Positions 32,931 to 44,219 of a stretch of DNA of 64,000 nt are shown here, in pieces; positions within the stretch are counted from its first letter, which is position 1; each line of letters begins with the position of its first letter. The notes below the pieces were generated by a model. It had not been told where the DNA came from and did no database searches. It saw only the letters and a list, made by a program, of their open reading frames with translations. The stretch comes from Metellina segmentata (taxonomy: Eukaryota > Arthropoda > Arachnida > Araneae > Tetragnathidae). The stretch spans positions 87,845,672 through 87,909,671 of the forward strand of contig OX375874.1 of the NCBI GenBank assembly GCA_947359465.1, in the 5' to 3' direction. Position numbers and translations under genes: made by a program.

Positions 32931-35400
32931 ACGAACGCGTTATATCTACAAAGCAAGGAATAAAAAAATTATTAGCTGGCTAGGAAGAAATTCTGCGTGA
33001 AAAAAGAAGACATTGTGTCGTCAAATGAATTTGTTACATTTTATGAAGCCATCGAATTAACTTATGAAACTTACTTTTCTTAATATTTTGTATTAAGATA
33101 TATAAAGAACTGAAATTTTATTAAATATTTTTCTTCTAAACTAGTGTTTTTGTTAGTCTTTGATCACAATTAAACTAAATTTATATGTATTTACATGCAA
33201 AGTTGTCCCCGACTTGCTCGAATTTGACGTAAGAGATTTTCATCGGACCCACCTATTGCGTAACGTCGTATTACTGCATTAAATAAAATTTATTCGGTTA
33301 AATTGATGGGCATTTTTATAAGCAGTACCCTTTTCATTTCCTACTAGATTTAATTATGTATATTAAATACTTTTCCATGGGTTTAGGGTATCATGAAACT
33401 GAATTTTTTTCAACAATTATCATATTTTGTTTTGTTTTTTAGCAACGATATTTTTTTTACACAGAAAATAATGCTATTTTTTTCTCAAATCTCAATCTAA
33501 AATTAACTCTAACAGTCATATTCTCAATTCATATAACTTTGATTAATGCATAAAAGTTATCCGAAATTTTAATTCCTGTGAAGTGATTCGTAGTTTTTAA
33601 ACGTATAAAATAACTTTGTTCATATATCTCGTAAATGACTTCGAGTGTCGTATTGTACAATCATTTCATTTTGCTCTTAAATACATAATTGATGAAAACA
33701 GTATGGATTAATTTCTTTATATTTAACGATGATAATGTTTTGATGGGTCTCTTAGAATTGTAATTGAAAACGTGAAATCGAAATGCTTTCCACCATGTTT
33801 TATTCATCTCTTGAGAAAACGATAAGAATGCAAGTAATTTATTTTTAAGATTTATCTATAGCATTATCATTAAAGAATTTAAAAGCTATAAACGTTGTTT
33901 CCTCTCAATGAAATGGAAAGCACAAATTGACAAGAAGAGTTAATAGAAAATCTATTAAACATAATCAAAAGGTTCCACGAATCCAACCATGGTGCGTTTC
34001 ATTGACAGACCTCTGAATTCTTTCACATTTACCTTTATAATTACGTTTCCTAATACTTTTAAAGTATAATGTTTAAATATACGTTTCTATGAATGGCTGT
34101 ATAAAAGATAACGCGCACGCGGAATATGTGATCACATCTTCTAAACGATAAAATTTGTTATATTTTATGTAATTCGAGAATGTGCATATTTTTCACGTGG
34201 GTTTTAATTTCATACTCGAATTAATAAAGTTTTTCAGAATTCCATCCAGTGAGGTCCTAGATGCACTTCACGTGGTGGTGTCCTCTGATCTTTCCCATCG
34301 GGTCTGCTCTCGATGCGCGTTGTTTTGCTCCTGTGGGACGTTAATACAAAATACAAACACCTAGGTTCCCTTCACCGCATGTTATTTACGAGTGTATTTA
34401 AGATGCATCTTCACGAAGCAAACTATTTGTAAGCTAGGTTTCCTTATTATAAACATGAAATCTACCTCTATATGTTACTTTAATCAAAAGTTGAAGAAAA
34501 ACAATCGCAATTTCCAACATTTGTTCGTTGAGGATATCTTTGGAACAGAAGCAGTATCCTAAGAAATCTGTCTCCGAAAGCACCAATGAGTTGCTGTGGA
34601 AGCAATAGAAGATAAAAGATGCTCTGAGATGCGTCATATTTCAGCCTCCTTGCTCAAGAATAAATGAAAATTGTTGCCTCTAATATTTTGGTCAAAAAGG
34701 TAATCAACCAAGCAAAAGTGTTTGAATTAAAAAGGCATCCAGTAGATGTGTCTCAAAATAAATATTGTGCTCTTCCAGATGAAAAATGAAAACGACTCGA
34801 TTCTTATTACTTTGACAACTTTGTCGAACAAGCCTTTTTTTTTCTGCTGTTGCTGTGTGGAAGAAATTATGGAACACATTTTTAGGTTCAAGAAGGTTTA
34901 GCCAAAGTATTCAAAACTGGATAGCTATTGAGGAATCTTCTTTTCATGTCGAAGAGCGTTTGATCTAATACCGACGCTGGACGAGATGGGGAACAAGAAG
35001 CAGATGTTTCAAGCATCTGAACCCAAAGAATCAGCTATGGAAGGAAAGAGGTGGACCTTTAACGTTGTGAACACTGAGGGTCTGTAACACTGAACACCCT
35101 TTCAGCTCATGAAAGTCACTGTCAAAGTAGTTGTAACATTAAAAAACAAGTTGTAAAAGAACCAGACCTGAAGAGAACTTGGGAAACATTGGAAATACGT
35201 GTTTACGGCATTTTGGAACGTTTGAGACTGTTATTCGAAAGAATGTGAGTTCTTACAAATTAGGTAAGAGTTATTAAAAATAAGCGCCTATCATAAAACT
35301 CACTAAGCAAATTTGTAATAATACGGCGTTTTCCGTAATTTTTGTTGTATGGTGAAATCCTTTAGAAATATAATTTGTATTTTAAGATAATGTTTACAAT
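32931..35400. other. No recognised feature
   Basis: AT-rich. A plausible acceptor followed by an open stretch at 34238-34364 is discussed under rejected items. Confidence 0.4.
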
Positions 35401-35410
35401 GCATTGCGGT

Positions 35411-35442
35411 TTACCCCTACACCTTAGAAGGTGTAGGGGTAA
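35411..35442. repeat. Perfect 15-bp-arm hairpin
   Basis: TTACCCCTACACCTT, a 2-nt spacer AG and the exact reverse complement, followed by a run of nine A. I see no companion copy. Confidence 0.9.
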
Positions 35443-35944
35443 AAAAAAAGGCTATAATTACAGTAACTCCTAAAGGAGTTGACATACTTTTTTTTACAAC
35501 TTCCAAATGCTTAAACCAAATGAATTTTTAATAATGGAAGAATAGAAGAAAACCTAATATATTATTACAAAAATAATTTTCCTTTTGACTCATTTTTTAT
35601 GATATGAATAACTTTGTTACATGCAATGCTTTACCCTATCGACAGCAGTAGTTAATCATACTGTTTTGAGGCCCTCTGTCCATAGTTTTCCTCAGTTTTG
35701 CCAACTAAAAGACGTTACTATATTTTTATTAACAAAATGAAAATTACCAAATGAAACTGTTAAAATAAATATTATTTGTTATGATAATTATAAGTATCAC
35801 TTAACTCTAAAAAGTGCAACAAAAATATGTTAAATAGAAATAAATCCAATATTCTATTTTGTCTTATGTTTTGATACATGTCACAGTTAGAAATTGTATT
35901 CAAATTTATCGCGATCATCATAACTGTAAGCATTCCACTGTAAC

Positions 35945-35998
35945 ATATAATTTTATTGGCGACTGTCGGGAACCAATGCCGAAGGGAAAGATTCGCAT
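35945..35998 (-). repeat. SINE family A body fragment
   Basis: GGCGACTGTCGGGAACCAATGCC and GAAGGGAAAGATTCG match the 3' body of the family A SINE only. Confidence 0.4.
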
Positions 35999-36280
35999 AT
36001 CAATCGGAATCGCAGCGGTTAAACTTCTTTGTATTCGGAAATACCACCTGTTTTAGTTTTCTGTTGTTCCTTATTTGTTCTCTTGGTCATTTGAGGTGAA
36101 TTGACTTATCTTCTTAACCAGCAATAGCTTCTTCGTAGAACAGATTGCAGATAAATCGAAACAACTACACGGGTACCGAAAGAAGAAAATTGATTGTTAA
36201 AATAAAAAATTTCTTTTATCAGTTTCAGGTTTGTAAATGTCGCAATCCCAGTTCTAAATGTATATCTAAAAATTATACAG

Positions 36281-36588
36281 GTAGGTATTTTAACTAACGT
36301 CGCACTGGAGCAACACAGCGGGCTATTGACCATGGTCCAGGATAAATCACAACAGGAAAGATTCGAGGATAACACCACGTAATTTTGAGCCACGGTCAGG
36401 TGACGAGGCTATACCTGAGCTGGCATTCCCCCCTCTCCCAACTTCCACATCACGCCGACGTGAAGACATTTGATGTCACGACGGATTTAACGTGCACCGA
36501 CCCCCTTTTACACGACGGTCTTTGGCTGGATACGAACTCGCAACCCTCGGTTGCTAATCCGATGAGCTGCTGACTAGGCTACCATGGC
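36281..36588 (-). repeat. SINE with family A body and a second tRNA-like head
   Basis: The body matches family A. The head read on the minus strand (CATGGTAGCCTAGTCAGCAG, GCTCATCGGATTAGCAACCG, then GAGTTCGTATCC) is a different tRNA-like sequence and resembles the head at 54451. A Pol III B box is present; the A box is degenerate. Confidence 0.75.
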
Positions 36589-36609
36589 TCAAAAATTATC
36601 CAGATAGTA

Positions 36610-37200
36610 CGAGGGCTGTTCAGTTAAGAATGATCATAAATAATTCCAAAAATAATTTTCTGTACTAATCCTCCACATTTTTATGGTCTTTCTCAAAATA
36701 CTCCCCATTACATGCAATGCACTTATCCCACCTCTTTTCCAGTCTTCAAACACATGCTGGAAGCCATTTTTGATAGGTCTTTCAAAATCGCCTACGCAAC
36801 TTTTACCACTGCCTTTGATGATGAAAACCGCTTTTCACGGAGGTGTTTCTTCAAATTCTGGAAAAGAAAAAAAATTGCATGGCTACATCAGGACTATATG
36901 GAGGATGGGGAACACACATGACATTGGTTTTTGAAAGATCTGACGATTTTTTAAGGCGAAAACAAAATTACAATGCAGTGTATTGCACTTCGTGTGTCAC
37001 ATCCATTTTTGCCGTAGGCGAAAGTAAAACCAGGTGTTCTTGGCCGGCTGCCCAGGCCTCAGCAATGACGTGATGACCGTGAAACTTCCGTTATCTATTC
37101 TCCACTTATCCCGCTACGCATTCAATATGAATTTTATTTTTCTTGATTTTTTTAATCACCTTTAAAAAAATTATGATCATTCTTTATTGAGCAGCCCTTG
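36610..37200 (-). mobile_element. mariner element, internally deleted
   Basis: The TIRs CGAGGGCTGTTCAGTTAAGA and the complement of AAGAATGATCATAA-type ends (CAAGGGCTGCTCAATAAAGA) pair over about 30 bp and are flanked by TA. On the minus strand the 3' end of a mariner transposase is legible: WDKCIACNGEYFEKDHKNVE, followed by a stop. The 591-bp length shows that most of the coding region is gone. The remaining part has frameshifts. Confidence 0.85.
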
Positions 37201-37318
37201 TATTTATATTTCTTGCTGTTCCTATCTTAGGTACATTAGTTCAGTATTATCAGTTTATTTCTTTTCTTCAATTCTGGTGATATTGAAAGTAATTAAATCC
37301 CTCTCTCTGAGATATGTA

Positions 37319-37912
37319 GTGGGTGTTCGAAATATCGCCTACCCTAACCATTTTTCTGTATCTCAGCCTCCTGGGTTGGGATATCAAGCTGGAAACTAAA
37401 TAAATATCACTAGGAACTATTCTCCTTTGGTTTCCAGAGATCGTACACCTTCATTTCTTATGTCAGTTTAAGTTAACTAGTAAAACTTCAAAAGTTTCCC
37501 AAGAGAATTTTCAAGAGTGGGTTCCTAATATCGCCTACCCCTGTTCCTGTTACCACCCACCAGGCGAAAATAGGAGCTAATATTAAAAAGGAGTTGCTAG
37601 TATAGCATATATACCTACCTTTAGTATTTAATATACTTTCCAGTCATATAAACGAAATTAAGATTTGGAAACACTTACGTGGATATTCCCTGAATAGATT
37701 GGAGACAAAAAAATACATTGATTCTAGCCTCAAATAATTCAGATGCAATAGTGTTGTTGATATAAATGATAGGAAACTTGTCGGTGATGCTACGTGTGGC
37801 AAAACCCTAGACCGTCAAGGTAACTACATAAACTCATATATGTCGCGCATGGTAGCTAGCAAACACGAGTAGGCGATATTATGCACAGGGGCGATATTTG
37901 GAACACCTACCC
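37319..37912. mobile_element. Probable MITE with ATATCGCC repeats
   Basis: The left end GGGTGTTCGAAATATCGCCT and the complement of the right end (GGTGTTCCAAATATCGCC) form inverted repeats. Two further internal copies of ATATCGCC sit in opposite orientations, near each end. There is no ORF, and the target duplication is unclear. Confidence 0.5.
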
Positions 37913-38527
37913 TATCTTCGTGTCTCATGTCCCAAAAAATGACCGTTGGGTGACAAACGAAACAGCGAATATTTCTTCCGTCATTGATATTTTTTTTGCT
38001 CTCCCTATAGTACAGTCACTTGAAAACGCATAAACCCAGAAAATTCCAATACCTGGCTCTAATCTTCTGAACCAATAACGCTGTTCACCTGCTACCATAT
38101 CCGCAAAGAGTGTTTGACGCAGTGGCAGTTGCATATTCGAAATTTTTCTGCTGATGCAATAGTTCGCATGCATTTTTACCATCCCTCAAATTTAGAGTTT
38201 GGTGCGATAATTTTCCCCCTATTTTATCAAATATTCATAAAGGAAACATTGCTCACCATTAAAAAGCATCCATATTTCTTTGGATTTTACTTTGCTTAAC
38301 TTTTAAAGAAAGTTGCTTTAGGAAATAAAAGTATACCTCAGAGTTTTAGAAAAAGTCGATGGTAAACTTTCCTTAAAAGGCATAGTTCGCATATATTTTT
38401 ATTAATGAATGACATTAATTGATGAAGGAGAAGATGACTTTTTAAAATAATTATTTATGTGAACTAAAATTTATATCCTGTGAACTGTGAATTTGTGTGT
38501 TCTTATGAATAAATCTACGTATACAAT
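37913..38527. other. No recognised feature
   Basis: AT-rich spacer with only short unrecognised ORFs. Confidence 0.5.
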
Positions 38528-38980
38528 TCTCCTACGTGGCACGCAAAAAAGACGTTACTTGTTAACGCGTTTTGGCAACACTGTACTATTGTTTGTTTAC
38601 CACAAAGCCTCTCGCCTCAATTAAATTTATAGGGTTATCGGATCAAAATTTATTGAAAAAAAAAAAGAATATTAGTCAAGCTGTTGCAGCTTAGAAACGA
38701 CACGCCTAAAGCAACGCTCACATTTTGAGTCAAAATTTGCTCAAAGTTTTCATTTGAATCCTAAATTGTTCGAGTTCTGATTACAGAGATACTGCATAAT
38801 TTTTCTGTAGTACAACAAATTTATATTTGAAAAATGTTTTTTTGGAATATCATATTTTGTTTACAATGTCTTCATTGATGCGAGCGAAGCGAGCAAGGTT
38901 CGCGCAGCGATCCAATGAGGATTGCAAAGCAATCCTCCGCGGGTTAGCGACAATTAGCGAGCAAGGGGAGGGCCCCCTAG
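38528..38980 (+). mobile_element. Helitron-like non-autonomous element (copy 1)
   Basis: It begins TCTCCTACGTGGCACGC and ends in a GC-rich hairpin region followed by GGGCCCCCTAG|T. Near the 3' end there are successive short palindromes (GAGCGAAGCGAGC, GGTTCGCGCAGCGATCC, GAGGATTGCAAAGCAATCCTC). A 3' hairpin plus CTAG before T and a 5' TC are Helitron hallmarks. No Rep/helicase ORF is present. Copies 2-5 below share the whole layout. Confidence 0.65.
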
Positions 38981-38992
38981 TTTAAAAAAATA

Positions 38993-39724
38993 CACTGGTT
39001 ATCAAAATTATCCTTACATGCATAGAATCACAGATTTCTCGGAAAAAGTGATCTAGAATTTTATGAATTTGTGTGGAATGCGACAAAATATCATATCACA
39101 TAAATACAAAGGGAATTTTTTAAAAACACTGCATATGATACAAAACTGCCCCATGAAACAATAAATATGGCAATAATATGTGACAAGGAGAATTTAGAAA
39201 AGAAAAGAATAACTCGGAAAACAAATTAAGGCTTATGTATTTACTATGCAATGTGATCGCCGATGACTTGTAGACATTTCATAATGTGATTCCATGCCGG
39301 CAATCATATTGAACCACAGTTTGTGGAATTAAGTTCCACTCCCCCAGCAATGCGGTATTCAAGGCATTTATATCTCCAGGTACAGGATGTCTCAGTGCAA
39401 CTGCTTTTCCCAGGTAGTCCCATAAGTTGTCTAACAGGTTCAGATCAGGAGTCCATACACACTGAAATCAAACATTGTTTTGCAGGAATTAGCTCCGATA
39501 TTCACTTTGCGTAAAGCGCTTGATTCACCGTCGGATGACGTAACGCCTTGATTCGATATCAGAAACCGTTTGGTCACTTTTGATTGGATACTGAAAATGT
39601 CTTTAAGCTGTGTGCATAAGGCTTGTCTTTCACACATACCCTGGAAAAATTGATTACATCGATTGGATGTTTAATGAAATGTTATTATTTTCGGGTATAT
39701 ATAAAGATAATTTTGACATGAGTG
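38993..39724 (-). mobile_element. Tc1-like element, deleted
   Basis: TIR-like ends CACTGGTTATCAAAATTATC and the complement of GATAATTTTGACATGAGTG are flanked by TA. The minus-strand frame at about 39290-39455 reads TPDLNLLDNLWDYLGKAVAL and then LLGEWNLIPQ, the third catalytic block and C-terminal helix of a Tc1 transposase. The N-terminal half is missing. The element lies 12 bp after Helitron copy 1. Confidence 0.75.
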
Positions 39725-40102
39725 TAATTTAATTTATATATATAACAGCATGACATAGGGAAAAACAGTGAATTTTTAAAGATAGTCAAAATTGTCATAG
39801 CTAACAAATCAGTAGCTTAGTTGGCGTTATTTATGACCACCAGTTTGAATAGACAGTTATAAGTTTGCCAATTTTTTTACGATAGGGAAATTTCATAAGA
39901 TAAGGAAACTCGAACGGGAAAAAGTTGTCTTCGGTATTGATGCTTTATTCCTTTCAAGGAAAAAAAAATTGCGCACTAAACTAACATGTGATGCAGTCTG
40001 AATAAAAAGAAAAAATATCCTTGCTCTGTGTTTGAAAGACATTAAAGACTGAATGGTTTTATAGAAAGTATGAAATGGATGCATTCAAGGATTATAAACA
40101 GA

Positions 40103-40732
40103 CTAGGGGGCCCGCCCCCAGCTAGCTAAAGCTCGCCAAACCCCGGAGGATTGCTTTTCAATCCTCATTAAATTGGCTGCACGAACCTATGCTCGCATCA
40201 ATGAAGACATGTGTCCAAGAAGAAATGATTGTTTACAAAATATGATATTCCAAAAAGATGTTTTTAAAATCTAAATTTGCTGTATTACAGAATATATATG
40301 CAGTATCCTGAAATCAGAATTCAAATGAAAACTTTGAGTAAATTTTGAATCGAAATGAGAGAGCTGCTTTGGAAATTGAATACCTGGCATGTTATTTGTA
40401 TGTACAATTCCAGAGAGCACTCTCGAGTCACCCACTTTTTCATTGAGTTTGTTGTCGAAAGTTATAGTGCAAGCGTCTTGTTGAACTATAATTGTTGACC
40501 CTGAAAAGGACCGTGTTTTAAATGGCCCTGAAACGATCCTTCGCTTTCTTTGATTTATGATTATAAACTACAATAGCTCGACTAAAATTCATTTTTTTTT
40601 CAATAAAATTTCATCCGATAACGCTATAAATTCAATTGAGGCGCGAGGCTTCGTGGTAAACAAACAATCGTACAATGTTGCCAAAACGCGATACCAAATA
40701 ACGCCTTTTTTATGTGCCACGTAAGAGAATTA
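40103..40732 (-). mobile_element. Helitron-like element (copy 2)
   Basis: Minus-strand copy: CTAG at 40103-40106, GC-rich hairpin, hairpin-forming GGAGGATTGC...CAATCCTC block, and the 5' tip complement GTGCCACGTAAGAGAATTAT at 40713-40732. The interior contains the conserved GATAACGCTATAAATTCAAT block near the 5' tip. Confidence 0.65.
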
Positions 40733-41314
40733 TATATTTCGCTGAAAGCATTTTAAACACGCTGATGTATAACGTCATTCCCTCAAAGCAAATAATACAG
40801 AAAAACATCTCTACAAAACATACCGAAAGTATATTAAAAAAAGAAAACAACAAAAAAGTATGTCAGAAAGAGAGGGAGAGTGTAGAGGCCGTTTTTCGTT
40901 TGACAGATGACGTGTCGTTGATCTTTATAATGGGAGCTTTGGCAGATCAATCCGTGCACTTTTCCCTCCAATCTTTTATTCTTTTCACCTTCCATCCGAA
41001 AAAATGTCTCCTTTTTCTATCGTTTTTCTCCCCTTTTCTTATATTTTTACCTTTGAGAAGCAAATCTGAAGTGAAGAAAAGAGCTTTTTCCGCAAAGGAG
41101 GGTATTGCTATGACAAATTTCTTATGGATTAAATAGATTCGGGTTTTTAAAAGTGTTTTGTGGCTTTTAGAAAGCATTGCATGTATAATAGAAGAGAAAA
41201 ACCTAAGCGTGTGTGTGTCCCGTTTTTAGTCAGAGAGAGAGGGCCAGTTAAAGTATGAAACTGAAATATAATAATTTTCTTTGGATGTTATTTATTTGAA
41301 CGTATTTAAGTTGT
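40733..41314. other. No recognised feature
   Basis: An open frame of 140 codons (40714-41136) begins inside the Helitron tip and has a low-complexity Lys/Ser/Phe composition. I do not consider it a gene. Confidence 0.4.
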
Positions 41315-41535
41315 GGTACAGCTACAGTCTACGTTTATGAGAGGTGGAAACGGCCTTGGCAATTTTTTTTGGCGTTCTTCTAAAGTCGCCAAGGAAAGAA
41401 TTATTTCAAACTCTTTTTCTTTCAACCGTAAAGACAGATGAGTTGCTTTAATCTACCGTAACTCATTACTAGAAGTGGGCCAAAAAATAGCCAAGTTCGT
41501 TGTCAACGCTCATAAACGTAGAGTGTAGCTGTACC
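41315..41535. mobile_element. 221-bp MITE with perfect 8-bp TSD TAAGTTGT
   Basis: The ends GGTACAGCTACAGTCTACG and the complement of GTAGAGTGTAGCTGTACC are inverted repeats of about 27 bp, flanked by TAAGTTGT at 41307-41314 and 41536-41543. An 8-bp duplication fits hAT or a related group. It is the compact relative of the element at 24001-24839. Confidence 0.9.
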
Positions 41536-41714
41536 TAAGTTGTTTGTATTTCTTTGTTTACGTCAAGAGTCACAATCAATAATTACACATAAAGAAATAA
41601 TATTTGTTTCTTACTATTCTGTAATATCCTTTTTAATACATTTGAAATCCTTTACAGTATATTAATCCTTTAGAAGATATCTAATTACTAAATTTCCATC
41701 GAATAGTTTATTAC

Positions 41715-42118
41715 ACTAGGGGGGCCGCCCCATGCTCCCTAATGCTCAGGAGGATTACTAATCCCCCCGGAGGATTACTTTGTAACCCTCAATGGCGCGA
41801 ACAATGCTCGCTTCGCTCGCATCAATGAAGACATTGTTTATAAAATATGGTATTCCAAAAAAATATTTTCCAAATACAATTTTGTTGTTCTACAGAAACT
41901 TTTTTCAGTACCTCTGGAAACAGAACTCAAACAATTTGGAATTCAAATGAAAACTTTGAGCAAATTTTGACTCGAAATGTGAGCGCTGCTTTGGAAATCG
42001 AATAACCAGCATGTAGTTTGTAAGCTGCAACATCTCAACCAATATGAATTTTTTTTCAATAAAATTTTATCCGATAACGCTATACATTCAATTGAGGCGC
42101 GAGGCCTCGTGGTAAACA
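41715..42118 (-). mobile_element. Helitron-like element (copy 3), 5' truncated
   Basis: CTAG at 41715-41718, with hairpin region and body like copy 2. The terminal 70-100 bp toward the 5' tip are missing; the sequence changes at GTGGTAAACAATTATATATA into a Gypsy fragment. Confidence 0.65.
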
Positions 42119-42130
42119 ATTATATATATA

Positions 42131-42463
42131 CAAGAACACTTTCAAACCGAATTTACCCAACAACGCGAAAATCTCCGAAAAGCGGCTAAAGAACAAATTT
42201 ATAAAGTTCAAAATGAAAACCTGCGTACCTACAATTTAAGACGAAAGAAACCTCAGAAGTATAAAATTGATGATCAAGTTGCCATCAAAAGAATGCTCTC
42301 TCCTGGTATGAAGTTATTTCCCAAATTCATCGGACCTTACCGTGTTACCAAAGTTAAGCCAAATGATACCTACGATGTAGAAAAACTTTCGACCTTTGAT
42401 GGACCTAATCGAACTTCTACAGTAGCTGAATTTATGAAGCCATGGACTAATATCCTGAACTAA
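42131..42463 (+). pseudogene. Ty3/Gypsy integrase C-terminal fragment
   Basis: A 110-codon frame ends with TAA at 42461-42463. It contains KYKIDDQVAIKRMLSPGMK and then FPKFIGPYRVTKVKPNDTYD. This GP[YF]-type module (K-x-GPYxV, then YxVE) typifies the C-terminus of Ty3/Gypsy integrases. The rest of pol and gag is missing. Its frame is intact, but it begins directly at a TA-rich junction. Confidence 0.85.
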
Positions 42464-42995
42464 TTCTTTTTATTTCAGCGATAAACATTTTTCTTTCTTT
42501 TTTTTCAGATGGAACATTTATTTGTGTCATATAATTTTACCTTGTGCATTTTTCATCTATTCATTATTTTATTGTACATATTACTATTTCGCAGGAACAT
42601 AGTTCTAATATTAATTTCTGTATTTATTTTTATTGAAGCTCACATGATTTTTTCCATCTTTAAAGCATACCGATTTGTTTTATTATTTTTACATTATGAC
42701 TTCCTGTTTATTATTTCCTTTGTTTAGTTTTGATTTCCCGTTTTGTAGATTCAACCCTAATCTTTTCGAATGTTTTCCCCCTTTCTTACTTTTCATTCCA
42801 GAGTGATCGATTCTGCTTGTATTTTTTTTTTGTGTTTTCAGGATTTTAGTTAGATATTATCCAGATGTCTCACCATGTTTTATCTGATTAACAGTGTGCA
42901 ATATTTAAGTGTTGTTTTGCATTTCAGTGTATCTTTATTTATAATTACTGATTCCTTTAAGATGTAATTTTGTTGTTATATTTTCTTGATTGTCA
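42464..42995. other. Gypsy 3' non-coding region
   Basis: T-rich stretch between the integrase stop and the LTR. A 72-codon hydrophobic frame (42509-42727) is a by-product of the T-richness. Whether it once encoded a third ORF cannot be judged. Confidence 0.4.
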
Positions 42996-43325
42996 TGTCA
43001 TATTTTGAGCGCCAGCTCTTAACATGCGAGGTCGCAACCATTACAGGACGGCCGAGTTGTAGGATTGGTTTACGCCTAAACCTCTCTCGTCCAATAGGAG
43101 TTCCCTCCTAAAGCGCCCTCTATACATCAGTTACTTCCTCTTAGATAACTGCTAAGATGTCACGCTGATAAGATGTGCTAAGATGTTTCTCGCTAAGATG
43201 TAACTCAGATGTTATTTAATGTTTTCCTTTACTTTAAATGTTTGTCCCAACCGTGTAACTGTCCTCAATGTAATAATAAACGTTTATGAATATCTAATAT
43301 AGTGTTCTGCTTGAACATTTCTACA
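42996..43325 (+). repeat. Gypsy 3' LTR
   Basis: From TGTCATATTTTGAGCGCC to CTTGAACATTTCTACA (TG...CA) the stretch has LTR character: higher GC, a TATA-like CTCTATACATCAG, a short internal ACTAAGATGT-type repeat and an AATAAA signal at about 43274. It follows the integrase end in the expected order. The left boundary is approximate, and the 5' LTR is absent. Confidence 0.6.
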
Positions 43326-43820
43326 ATATGTTACCAAAAAAATGTTTTTAAAATCTAAATTTGCTGTATTACAGAAAAAATATATACAGTATCTCTAAAA
43401 TCAGAATTCAAATGAAAACTTTGTGCAAATTTTGACTCGAAATGTGAGCGTTGCTTTGGAAATTGAATACCCAGCATGTTGTTTGTGTGTACATTTTCCC
43501 AGCACTCAAACGACCCACACTTTTTCATTGAGTTTGTTGCCGAAAGTTGTAGTGCAAGCGTCTTGTTGAACTATAATTGTTGGCCCTGAAAAGGACCGTT
43601 TTTTAAATGACCCTGAAAAGATCCTCCGCTTTCTTTGATTTCTATTATAAACTAACTGCAACAGCTCATTGAAATTTCCTTTTTTTTTCAATAAAATTTC
43701 ATCCGATAACGCTATAAATTCAATCCATGCGCGAAACTTCGCGATAAACAAACAATCGTACGGTGTTGCCAAAACGCGATTACAAATAACGTCTTTTTTG
43801 CGTGCCACGTAAGAGAATTA
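43326..43820 (-). mobile_element. Helitron-like element (copy 4), 3' part missing
   Basis: It begins at ATATGTTACCAAAAAAATGT, which is internal in copy 5 (57826 onward), and continues to the 5' tip complement GTGCCACGTAAGAGAATTAT. The junction with the Gypsy LTR shows that the retroelement was inserted in, or recombined with, a Helitron-like copy. Confidence 0.65.
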
Positions 43821-43932
43821 TATATATATATATAGATAGATTTTCCTTCAGTAATGTTTATTTATTATCGTCTCAAAGATCCAACTTAACCTATTATAGT
43901 TTTATCTCTCAGTTGTCTAGTAGAAACCAAGG

Positions 43933-44212
43933 TGTTACGAGACTCTCATTGAATCAGATTATTCAATCGTTCTCTACAAAAATACACTTTATTTTATCCG
44001 ACTCCATACATAAAAATATTTACACGGCTGCCTATCAGACGTTCTTTTTTGGAATGAACGCGGAGATCAGAAGCTGTGCGATCTCTCTCATACTGTTGCC
44101 ATTCTTATCAAACGAAATTACACGAAAATATAATAGTAACTAGTGTGCAAACGACAATACGAAAATATAACAGTAACTAATGTTCAAACGATAATCAGAA
44201 CTACTTTTAACA
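43933..44212 (-). repeat. Solo LTR with 5-bp TSD CAAGG
   Basis: The 280-bp unit starts TGTTACGAGACTCTC and ends CTACTTTTAACA (TG...CA). It is flanked by CAAGG at 43928-43932 and 44213-44217. The transcriptional orientation is minus, judged from the AATAAAGTGTATTTTTGTAG-type polyadenylation block. An inverted relative lies at 59969-60248. Confidence 0.85.
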
Positions 44213-44219
44213 CAAGGTT

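Noticed and set aside
34238..34364. Possible downstream exon with acceptor TTTTTCAG and a stop at 34362
   Set aside because: The open frame needs phase 2 input, but the last trusted exon ends in phase 0; in that phase it stops after four codons. No intermediate exon was found.
40714..41136. 140-codon ORF beginning MPRKRIIY
   Set aside because: It starts inside the Helitron-like tip; another copy of the tip at 43802 gives the same start. The rest is low-complexity.
42509..42727. 72-codon hydrophobic ORF after the Gypsy integrase
   Set aside because: T-rich low-complexity sequence; no support as an envelope-like or other third ORF.
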